Assembly (NCBI GenBank): GCA_015661715.1
Contig: DQVN01000153.1
Span: 1-14,477 of the forward strand
Source: Sulfurivirga caldicuralii
GTDB taxonomy: Bacteria > Pseudomonadota > Gammaproteobacteria > Thiomicrospirales > Thiomicrospiraceae
Length of the DNA stretch: 14,477 bases
Reading direction: 5' to 3'
This document shows, piece after piece, positions 7,038-13,196 of the stretch (its first letter is position 1; every line of letters begins with the position of its first letter). Under the pieces are notes generated by a model. The model was not told the DNA's origin. It did no database searches and worked only from the letters and a program-made list of their open reading frames with translations. The position numbers and the translations under genes are program-made.

Positions 7038-7068
7038 AAAGCCCAGCCAGTTTTGGCTGGGCTTTTTT
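7035..7068 (+). terminator. Intrinsic terminator closing the array
   Basis: GCCCAGCCA (7041-7049) and TGGCTGGGC (7054-7062) form a perfect 9-bp stem with loop GTTT, flanked by six A (7035-7040) and six T (7063-7068). It should work in both directions. It begins where the last repeat loses its normal end. The following 252 bases to the arsR-rhodanese stop show no feature that could be recognised. Confidence 0.92.
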
Positions 7069-7320
7069 GTTTTTATCGATTGGAAAAACACGGTTATGCC
7101 ATCCACCGATCATGCCGCAAGCTTATCCCGCGCTGAGCTTGTCAGATATTAATGCTTAATGCGTGCTTTCAGCCTATATTGCGGAGAGGGCTGAGAAACG
7201 GAAAAGTAATTGTGCCGCGCTAATCCATGATCTGGCTGTAGGCGCTTTAAGGATGAAGTGGAGGAATAGACCAGGCGGGTGGCCCATCGGTGTCTGTCAC
7301 GGGTGGATAATCGGCCCTGT

Positions 7321-7989
7321 TTACGAGTTGGGCTGTGTCACTTCAATCATGCCCCCTTCTGCGCGCCATTCAGGCAGGCCTTCTTCCAGGCGTAGGGCGT
7401 GGATGGCGCGTTGGCGCAGGGCGGCTACCGCCTGATGGGAAAAGGTGCAGTAGGGACCGCGGCAGTAGGCGACAACGGTTTTGTCCTTTGGGTCGAAGTG
7501 GGCCAGAAAGGTTTCCATTTGATCCGGCGGTACATTCAAGGCGCCGGGTATGTGTCCTTGAGCATATTCTTCAGGTGGGCGCACATCCAACAACAGCACT
7601 TGATCTTGCGCAGCCAGTTGGCGAAGGGTTTGAAAATCGATGGTGGGAAGCTCGCCCTGCTGTTGCCAGTATTTATTCAATGTTTGTTCCATTTCAGCAA
7701 GATGGCGTTCGGCGCTGTAGCGCAGGTGGCGCAGCGCTTGAACGATGTCATCGCCTGCTAGTGAGTAGATCCGCTGTTTACCCTGGCGTTTCACATGCAC
7801 CAGTCCTGATTTGCGCAGTTGCTGTAGATGTCGTGAGGTATTGGCCGTTGTCAGGCCGGTCAGTTGGGCCAGCGCCTCTACGCTACGGGGTGTTTGCGCC
7901 AGGTATTCCAATATTTCCAACCGTTGGGGCGAGGCGAGCTGTTGCGCCATTTGCGCCACTTGTTCGTACAACGATTTTTTAAGGTTCAT
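7321..7989 (-). CDS. ArsR/SmtB-family repressor fused to a rhodanese domain
   Basis: A 222-residue DNA-binding repressor with a C-terminal sulfurtransferase-type sensor domain. The winged helix-turn-helix covers about residues 15-80 (LASPQRLEILEYL, then TTANTSRHLQQLRKSGLV). A helical linker runs to about 112, and the rhodanese domain follows from 115 (LLLDVRPPEEYAQGHIPGALN). Its active-site loop is YCRGPYCT, with Cys176 as the expected persulfide carrier and Cys181 as a possible partner. There is no cysteine anywhere in the winged-helix part, so sulfur sensing, if it happens, must use the rhodanese cysteines. AGGA precedes the ATG by seven bases. A perfect inverted repeat 13 bases upstream of the start is the probable operator, implying autoregulation. 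The gene is divergent to the moxR operon. Response to sulfide or persulfide is inferred from domain content. Confidence 0.92.
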   Translation of the reverse strand: MNLKKSLYEQVAQMAQQLASPQRLEILEYLAQTPRSVEALAQLTGLTTANTSRHLQQLRKSGLVHVKRQGKQRIYSLAGDDIVQALRHLRYSAERHLAEMEQTLNKYWQQQGELPTIDFQTLRQLAAQDQVLLLDVRPPEEYAQGHIPGALNVPPDQMETFLAHFDPKDKTVVAYCRGPYCTFSHQAVAALRQRAIHALRLEEGLPEWRAEGGMIEVTQPNS

Positions 7990-8001
7990 TTTTTAATCCT
8001 G

Positions 8002-8025
8002 ACATTCAATCATTTAATTGAATGT
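8002..8025. promoter_or_regulatory. Probable operator of the ArsR-rhodanese repressor
   Basis: ACATTCAAT and ATTGAATGT form a perfect 9-bp inverted repeat around CATTTA. ArsR-family operators are AT-rich dyads of this size. It overlaps the candidate -10 element of the repressor gene and the candidate -35 element of the divergent moxR operon. Confidence 0.72.
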
Positions 8026-8045
8026 TAAATCAAATAAGATAGAAT
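8018..8045 (+). promoter_or_regulatory. Candidate promoter of the moxR/Bat operon
   Basis: TTGAAT (8018-8023) and TAGAAT (8040-8045) are 16 bases apart. The -35 element lies in the right half of the operator. The predicted message would carry about 170 untranslated bases before the moxR ATG at 8223; that leader is GC-rich with no open frame of note. Confidence 0.5.
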
Positions 8046-8049
8046 GCAA
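8022..8049 (-). promoter_or_regulatory. Candidate promoter of the arsR-rhodanese gene
   Basis: On the minus strand TTGCAT (8044-8049) and TAACAT (8022-8027) are 16 bases apart. The -10 element enters the operator dyad, so bound repressor would block polymerase. Confidence 0.55.
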
Positions 8050-8222
8050 CGTTAACTTGCCTGGCGGATGGCAAAATCCGCTTACGAGGGTGGTGCCGGT
8101 TTGCGCAATAGGGGGGCGTTGCGGTGGCTGATCAAAGCGTGGTAGCGTTGCGGCGCTATTGGGGCAGAGGGCGGCGGCGAAGGGTGTTTCGCGATGGGTT
8201 TGTTTAGAAGAGGAACAGTTAA

Positions 8223-9194
8223 ATGACAGTCTCGCAGCAGGCATTTCAACAGCTTAAAGAGACGCTTACTCAGGCCATTATCGGCCAGCAGGCTATGGTG
8301 GAGCGGATGATTATCGCCCTGCTGGCCGGTGGGCATATTTTGCTGGAAGGTCCGCCTGGGTTGGCTAAGACCACGGCGGTTAAAGCCCTGGCGCAGGCGG
8401 TGGCGGCCCGTTTTCAGCGTATTCAGTTTACCCCGGATCTGATGCCCTCTGATTTGACCGGCTCGGAGATTATCGATCCGGAAACCCACCAGCTCACTTT
8501 TGTGCCGGGGCCGCTGTTCCATGAGATTGTGCTGGCCGATGAGATCAACCGGGCGCCGCCTAAAGTGCAGGCCGCGCTACTGGAGGCCATGGCGGAACAC
8601 CAGATTACGGCGGGCGGGAAAACACGCCCGTTGCCGGAGCTGTTTATGGTGCTGGCCACGCAGAATCCGTTGGAGAATGCCGGGACTTACCCCCTGCCGG
8701 AGGCGCAGTTGGATCGGTTTATGTTCCATGTGTTGCTGGACTATCCCGATGAGACCGCTGAGCTGGCCATTTTGCGACTGGATAAGGCGCGCCATTTTGC
8801 TGAGCAGCCTGCTGTGCCAGCGGGGTTGGTGACGCCTGAGCAGGTGCTGTCCGCCCGGACACAGCTTGCGGAGGTGCATGTGAGCGAGGCGGTGGAACGC
8901 TATATGGTCAAGCTGATCACCGCGACCCGCTATCCGCAGCGGCTGGATGAGGCGTTGGAGGGGGTATTGGCCTTTGGCGCTTCGCCTCGGGCCACCCTGT
9001 CGCTGCTACATGCCTGTACGGCGCGTGCTTGGCTGGATGGGCGGGATTTTGTCATACCTGATGATGTGCAGGCGCTTCTGGGCGATATTCTGCGTCATCG
9101 GATTGCCCTTTCCCATCAGGGCCGGGCCGCCGGTTGGGATAAGGATCGGGTCATCGCCCGTTTGATCGAGCGGGTTGAGGTGCCGGTGGAATAA
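8223..9194 (+). CDS. MoxR-family AAA+ ATPase (right copy)
   Basis: A 323-residue MoxR ATPase at the head of a complete-looking Bat-type operon. Walker A is GPPGLAKT (43-50), Walker B LADEIN (104-109), sensor 1 ATQNP (145-149), LPEAQLDRF follows at about 158-166, and sensor 2 is GASPRA (252-257). In related operons the MoxR ATPase is believed to act on the vWA-domain proteins encoded downstream. GAGG nine bases before the ATG is the ribosome-binding site. The DUF58 gene starts one base after the stop. The N-terminal two thirds closely parallels the left copy at 180-1136, while the region after residue 170 differs, which suggests two old paralogues and not a recent duplication. Confidence 0.95.
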   Translation: MTVSQQAFQQLKETLTQAIIGQQAMVERMIIALLAGGHILLEGPPGLAKTTAVKALAQAVAARFQRIQFTPDLMPSDLTGSEIIDPETHQLTFVPGPLFHEIVLADEINRAPPKVQAALLEAMAEHQITAGGKTRPLPELFMVLATQNPLENAGTYPLPEAQLDRFMFHVLLDYPDETAELAILRLDKARHFAEQPAVPAGLVTPEQVLSARTQLAEVHVSEAVERYMVKLITATRYPQRLDEALEGVLAFGASPRATLSLLHACTARAWLDGRDFVIPDDVQALLGDILRHRIALSHQGRAAGWDKDRVIARLIERVEVPVE

Positions 9195-9195
9195 A

Positions 9196-10077
9196 ATGCG
9201 CCCCGACCAGCCCCTGCTGACACAAGATGATCTGCGCGCCCTGACCGAAGAGTGCGATCAGGGGTGCGATACCCTGGCGGCGCAGTTGATTAGCCTGAAG
9301 CAGCGGTTGGGACCCTATGCTTCCCCCTATTTGGGCAGCGGTTTTGAGTATCAGGAGTCCCGTCCCTATCAAGCGGGTGATCCGATCCGCCAACTGAACT
9401 GGCGCTACTTCGCCCGTACCGGGCAGCTCTATACCCGTTTGTATGAGCAGGAACGACAGGCGAGGCTGTTTATTGCTGTGGATCAACGGGATGTGATGCG
9501 CTTTGGCACCCGGGTACGTCCCAAAGTGGCTCAGGCGGTACGGCTGGCGTTGGCATTGGTCTATCTGGCTGCCCGGGAAGGCATGGCGGTGCAGCTTCAG
9601 CCGTTGCATGACCAGGGCGCGCTATCGCCGGTGCTGAGTGGAGAAAGCGCTTTTGATCAGGCGACCGCTCTGCTCAACCAGCCGTGTCCGCCCGGGGAGC
9701 CTACGCCGGATGGTTGGGAGAATCTGACTCTGGCGGTAGAGCAGTTGCCGGCGGGTAGTCTGCTGGTGTTGATTGGTGATCTGTGGGACATGGATGTGCG
9801 TTTCGCCCGCTGGTTGGGCGCGCAAGCGCCTCACAAGGTGGCCCAGGCCATCTGGATACAGGATAGGGTGGAAATCGAACTACCGGACATGGGCGGGTAT
9901 GTGCTGCATGATTTGTCTGGCCAACGGCGCAAAGCGGTGGATACGGCACAGGCCGCAACCTACAATGAAACGGCGCGTCAGCGTTTCGCTCAGCATCGCC
10001 GCCAATTGCTGAGCGCCGGTCTTGAGCTGTATCGCCTGCAGGCCCATCAGCCGTTGACGGAGTATGCCCATGGCTGA
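9196..10077 (+). CDS. DUF58 domain protein
   Basis: A 293-residue protein with the DUF58 core: GSGFEYQESRPYQAGD (47-62), IRQLNWRYFARTGQLYTRLY (64-83) and QER, then a vWA-like alternating region that includes LFIAVD and GSLLVLIGDLWD. It has no membrane segment, unlike many DUF58 proteins. ATG 9196 is chosen because it follows the moxR stop by one base and has GGTGG at a suitable distance; an in-frame TTG at 9175 inside moxR is less likely. The end overlaps the next gene by eight bases. Its molecular role is unknown; by position it belongs to the MoxR-vWA complex. Confidence 0.92.
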   Translation: MRPDQPLLTQDDLRALTEECDQGCDTLAAQLISLKQRLGPYASPYLGSGFEYQESRPYQAGDPIRQLNWRYFARTGQLYTRLYEQERQARLFIAVDQRDVMRFGTRVRPKVAQAVRLALALVYLAAREGMAVQLQPLHDQGALSPVLSGESAFDQATALLNQPCPPGEPTPDGWENLTLAVEQLPAGSLLVLIGDLWDMDVRFARWLGAQAPHKVAQAIWIQDRVEIELPDMGGYVLHDLSGQRRKAVDTAQAATYNETARQRFAQHRRQLLSAGLELYRLQAHQPLTEYAHG

Positions 10078-10411
10078 AGCGATCCCTTCTTTAGCGCCCA
10101 TGGTTCAGGTAAGCCCGCCACCTGCGGTGATAGCGTCCAACGCTGAGCCATGGTTGTGGCTGGTGGCGGGATTAGGGGTGCTGATCCTTTTATTGCTCAT
10201 CTGGCAACGCTGGCGACTCTGGCTCTGGTGGCAGCGGGTGCGGGTGAATGAACGCACGGCGCAAACGATTGCGCGTCAGGTCTATGGCCGACTGTGGCGT
10301 CGTCTGCCCCCACGCCTCTCCCATGCGTTGCAGCGCATCGCTTTCGCCCCCCATGTTTCACATGAAACCATCCACCAGTTGAAGCAGTTGTTACGGCAGG
10401 TGCGGCCATGA
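10070..10411 (+). CDS. Small DUF4381-like membrane protein
   Basis: A 113-residue protein with a proline-rich start, one clear membrane segment (about residues 27-45, AEPWLWLVAGLGVLILLLLI) and a basic tail with many Arg and Trp. This size, layout and place between DUF58 and the vWA gene match the DUF4381 proteins of proteobacterial MoxR operons; sequence identity to the family was not tested. The second ATG is chosen because GGAG at 10059-10062 sits seven bases before it but only one base before the ATG at 10064. The stop overlaps the next ATG (ATGA at 10408-10411). A parS-like palindrome is embedded in the codons for VSHET near the C-terminus. Confidence 0.78.
   Translation: MAEAIPSLAPMVQVSPPPAVIASNAEPWLWLVAGLGVLILLLLIWQRWRLWLWWQRVRVNERTAQTIARQVYGRLWRRLPPRLSHALQRIAFAPHVSHETIHQLKQLLRQVRP
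10354..10369. promoter_or_regulatory. parS-like palindrome, site 3
   Basis: TGTTTCACATGAAACC matches the ParB consensus at 14 of 16 positions and lies wholly inside the DUF4381-like gene, where it encodes part of PHVSHETI. It is 38 bases before the start of the first vWA gene. Confidence 0.7.
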
Positions 10412-11442
10412 CGGATATCACCTTTGCACAACCTTACTGGGGCTGGTTGCTGATGCTGCTGCCGCTGTGGTGGATCCTGCATCGGCGCTTTGGTGGTCAG
10501 AATTTACTGGAAATTGTCAAAAATGGCCGTACCGGCCACTTCAGGCACCCCTTTTTCCATGTTTTTTTAGGGGCGAAAAAATCGGCCGTGAAAATTTTAG
10601 GGGGACCCCCCTGGTGGTTGCGTCTGCTGCAAAATGTGATGGTGGTGGTAGGGGTATTGGCTTTGATGCAACCTGGGCGGGAGCAGGTGGTGCAGCAGGT
10701 GGAAACGGTGCACGCCCGGCATCAGCTGGCATTTGTGGTGGAAAGTTCGGTCACCATGACGCTGCCGGATTATAGCTCAGACGATGCCCCCGTGAGCCGC
10801 ATGGATGCGGTGCGAGGCGCGCTGGAAGCGCTGATGAAGCGTCTGGATCAGGGGCGCTATGGTTTGGTGCTCTATGGGGAGCAGGCGGCCACATGGTTGC
10901 CCCAAACTCAGGATCGTCAACTGTTTATCGACACCCTCTCGCGCCTGCAACCCTATCTGCTGGGTCGCACCGATGAAGGGGTGGGTGCCGGGTTGGGGCT
11001 GGCGTTGCGGCAGGAGAATCTGGATGCGGTGGTGTTGATTTCCGATGGCATCAACCGTCCCAGTCATATCAGCCTGACGCAAGTGGTGGCTCTGGCCCAG
11101 GCGCGTAAGGTGCCTCTCTTTACGGTGGGTGTGGGGGCGGGGAAGGCGCGCGCCCGGGAGACTGCCGGGTTGATCTTCCAACCGCTGGATGCGGGTCCTT
11201 TGCGTCAATTAGCGTCGCTGACAGGCGGACAGTTTTTTGCCATCCATGATGCCGATGGCTTGCAGCAGGCGTTGGCGGCAATTGAGCGCAAGACAGGTAC
11301 GCGCTGGACGGAAAGCCGTCAGATCAAACAGTGGCAGGATTTCAGCCCGTGGCTGATGGGTGTGTTGCTGGCGCTGATGGGGCTGTATGGGGCGCTGATA
11401 TGGTGGCTGGCGCGTCGGGAGGGTGGAAATGTTCCGCTTTGA
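10408..11442 (+). CDS. BatA-like vWA-domain membrane protein with altered MIDAS motif
   Basis: A 344-residue protein with the BatA layout: an N-terminal membrane segment (about 10-25), a second at about 72-88, a vWA domain from about 105 to 290, and a final membrane helix at about 314-334. vWA domains bind a divalent metal through the MIDAS motif DxSxS plus later Thr and Asp. Here the first motif reads ESSVT (112-116), so the leading Asp is Glu, while Thr188 (GRTDEG) and Asp213 (LISDG) are kept. Residues 37-67 form an unusual, AT-rich, hairpin-rich insertion between the two membrane segments. The start overlaps the previous stop (ATGA). The end overlaps the next vWA gene by 14 bases. Role in envelope integrity or oxidative stress is inferred from BatA relatives. 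Confidence 0.9.
   Translation: MTDITFAQPYWGWLLMLLPLWWILHRRFGGQNLLEIVKNGRTGHFRHPFFHVFLGAKKSAVKILGGPPWWLRLLQNVMVVVGVLALMQPGREQVVQQVETVHARHQLAFVVESSVTMTLPDYSSDDAPVSRMDAVRGALEALMKRLDQGRYGLVLYGEQAATWLPQTQDRQLFIDTLSRLQPYLLGRTDEGVGAGLGLALRQENLDAVVLISDGINRPSHISLTQVVALAQARKVPLFTVGVGAGKARARETAGLIFQPLDAGPLRQLASLTGGQFFAIHDADGLQQALAAIERKTGTRWTESRQIKQWQDFSPWLMGVLLALMGLYGALIWWLARREGGNVPL
10512..10611 (+). repeat. Hairpin-rich in-frame insertion within the vWA gene (copy B)
   Basis: The segment has long T and A runs, in contrast to the GC-rich gene around it. It holds the perfect inverted repeat TGGCCG-TAC-CGGCCA (10524-10538) and GGGGG-A-CCCCC (10600-10610). Bases 10557-10604 resemble the array leader at 6543-6594. 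It encodes about 31 residues that BatA-type proteins do not usually have at this place, judging from family layout. Confidence 0.45.
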
Positions 11443-12403
11443 GCAGCCGGTTTGGCTGTTGCTGCTGGTGGTGCCGCCGGTGTTGGCGTGGGTTTGGCGC
11501 CGCCTGCGACAGCGCATTATTCAGCGTTATGCGGACGAAGCCCTATTACCCTGGGTGCAGGTCAATGCCGCAGGAAAGGGGCGGGGAGCCGTGGCGCTGT
11601 GGGCTTTGGCCCTGGCCTGGAGTCTGTGGGTGGTGGCCTTGGCCCATCCCCAGTGGGGCGCGCCTAAAGCGGATACGGCTCAGGCCGTCGGCAGCGATGT
11701 GGTGATCCTGCTGGACTTGTCTCGCTCCATGGCCGTGACGGATGTGGCTCCCAGCCGTTTGGGTGCCGCGAAGGCGTTGATCGATGCGGTGGCGGCGCGC
11801 CTGCCGGAGACCAGTCGTATTGGCCTGCGGGTTTTTGATGGTCATAGCCACTGGGTGCATGGGTTGACCACGGATCGGGCGGTGTTGCGCTATTTTCTCA
11901 AGGTGGCAAAGGCGGACACCTTGCCTACGCGTGGCAGTCGCGTGGAGGTGGCGCTGGATGAGACGTCGCAGGCCCTGGCGGGGCGCCAAGCGACGGTGTG
12001 GGTGTTAACCGATGGGCATGCGCCTTATTGGGAAACGCAGCAGGCCACTCCCAATCTGAACCGCTATGGCAAGCAGTTGGCGCTGATCATCACCGGTGTG
12101 GGCACAGTTTCGGGTGGTGTGGTGCAGAAATCCGATGGCAAGCCCCTCTATTTCCGCAACGCTCCCGCCCAATCCGGGTTGCAACGGGAGCAACTGCAGC
12201 GGCTGGCCGCGCGATTGGGCGGGGCGTATTGGGATTATCAGGCGGATGTGGCCGATGCCATTGCGGCGCAACTGCAGCAGCAGACATCTCAGGCGCTGGA
12301 CGTGCGCCAGTGGCAATGGCACAGCCTGCGCCAGTGGCCCATGTTGTTCGCCTGGTTGATGCTGTTGCTGGCCTTTTGGCCTCTGCGCTGGAGGAGGCGG
12401 TAA
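11429..12403 (+). CDS. BatB-like vWA-domain membrane protein
   Basis: A 324-residue protein with an N-terminal membrane helix (about 7-23), a second at about 55-73, a vWA domain from about 90, and a C-terminal helix ending LLLAFWPLRW. The MIDAS motif is intact as DLSRS (96-100), with TDG at 194-196; the middle position is GSR (Ser170) where most relatives have Thr. ATG 11429 is the start because GGAGG ends six bases before it; a GTG at 11423 would have no spacing. The start lies within the end of the previous gene (14-base overlap). It is expected to work with the preceding vWA protein and MoxR at the inner membrane facing the periplasm. Confidence 0.92.
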   Translation: MFRFEQPVWLLLLVVPPVLAWVWRRLRQRIIQRYADEALLPWVQVNAAGKGRGAVALWALALAWSLWVVALAHPQWGAPKADTAQAVGSDVVILLDLSRSMAVTDVAPSRLGAAKALIDAVAARLPETSRIGLRVFDGHSHWVHGLTTDRAVLRYFLKVAKADTLPTRGSRVEVALDETSQALAGRQATVWVLTDGHAPYWETQQATPNLNRYGKQLALIITGVGTVSGGVVQKSDGKPLYFRNAPAQSGLQREQLQRLAARLGGAYWDYQADVADAIAAQLQQQTSQALDVRQWQWHSLRQWPMLFAWLMLLLAFWPLRWRRR

Positions 12404-12404
12404 G

Positions 12405-13196
12405 ATGAGGCGGGCATGGCTACTGTGGGCGATGTTGCTGGGTGTGGCGTGGGCCCAGCCATCTCAGGTGGATCCCTGGCAGGTGTACCGAGAACACCGC
12501 TGGGTGGAGGCGGAGCAGGCGTTGGCAAGCATCCACACCTGGCGAGCGCAGATGGCAGCGGGCTGGGCCGCCTGTCAGTTGAAAGCCTGTGAGCGTTCAC
12601 TGCTCTATTTCAGACAGGCGGTATGGTTTGCCCCCACGGCGCAACAGCGAGCCGAAGCCCTGTTGAATTTAGGTAACGCCTTTTATACCTTAGGCCGCTA
12701 CGCCGAAGCGGTGGACAGTTTCGGTAATGCGCTGGTCTATATGCCGAACCACGCCGCAGCGCGGAATAATCTTGCGGTGGCCAAAAACGCGCTCCAGCGC
12801 TGGCTGGCGCAGCAGCGGCTTAAGTCTGAACAAAGGGATCGCCAGCCAGCGGCAGAGGAAGATTTTGCCTTTGCCGGCGGGCAGAAACCGGCGGGAAAAG
12901 GGGCGATAGATGTGTGGGATAACCGCATCGACAGCGTGCGTGACCGGGGGCCGGATCTGGTGTCCGGTCAGAAGGCGCTGGCGGATGAACGGGCGGCGCT
13001 GCCCACGGTGCAATTGCAACAGGCCGCTCGTCTGGATCCTTTGACCCGCGCCCAGTTGGTGGAGCATTTCACTCAACAATTGAGTCAGCTGCAGGATAAA
13101 CAGTGGACGCTGCAGAGACGACTGTTCGAGCGGGAAGAAGGATTCGAGGCCGCCCAGACACAGCCCCATAATATCAAGGGTGCCGCACCATGGTAA
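12405..13196 (+). CDS. TPR-repeat protein, BatC-like, exported
   Basis: A 263-residue protein starting with a signal peptide (MRRAWLLWAMLLGVAWA, cleavage predicted after Ala17). Tetratricopeptide repeats occupy about residues 50-130; the clearest is ALLNLGNAFYTLGRYAEAVD, followed by SFGNALVYMPNHAAARNNLA. The rest is hydrophilic and probably flexible, ending in a helical Gln-rich stretch. GGAGG about eight bases before the ATG supports the start. TPR proteins at this place in Bat operons are thought to scaffold the vWA proteins on the periplasmic side. The stop overlaps the next gene by seven bases. Confidence 0.87.
   Translation: MRRAWLLWAMLLGVAWAQPSQVDPWQVYREHRWVEAEQALASIHTWRAQMAAGWAACQLKACERSLLYFRQAVWFAPTAQQRAEALLNLGNAFYTLGRYAEAVDSFGNALVYMPNHAAARNNLAVAKNALQRWLAQQRLKSEQRDRQPAAEEDFAFAGGQKPAGKGAIDVWDNRIDSVRDRGPDLVSGQKALADERAALPTVQLQQAARLDPLTRAQLVEHFTQQLSQLQDKQWTLQRRLFEREEGFEAAQTQPHNIKGAAPW

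Noticed and set aside
7298..7306. TTATCCACC on the minus strand as a DnaA box
   Set aside because: One mismatch to the consensus, isolated, and no cluster of boxes that would make an origin.
7163..7435. Plus-strand open frame of 90 codons
   Set aside because: Its second half is antisense to the end of the arsR-rhodanese gene and it has no family motif or ribosome site of note.
7790..7802. GTTTCACATGCAC as a fourth parS site
   Set aside because: Only the left half and the centre match; the right half is broken (GCAC for GAAAC).
8014..8522. Minus-strand open frames across the moxR leader and start
   Set aside because: They are antisense to the clear MoxR coding sequence and give low-complexity proteins rich in Pro, Arg and His.
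9175..9195. TTG start 21 bases upstream for the DUF58 protein
   Set aside because: It lies inside moxR and adds residues with no support; ATG 9196 directly follows the moxR stop with a suitable ribosome site.
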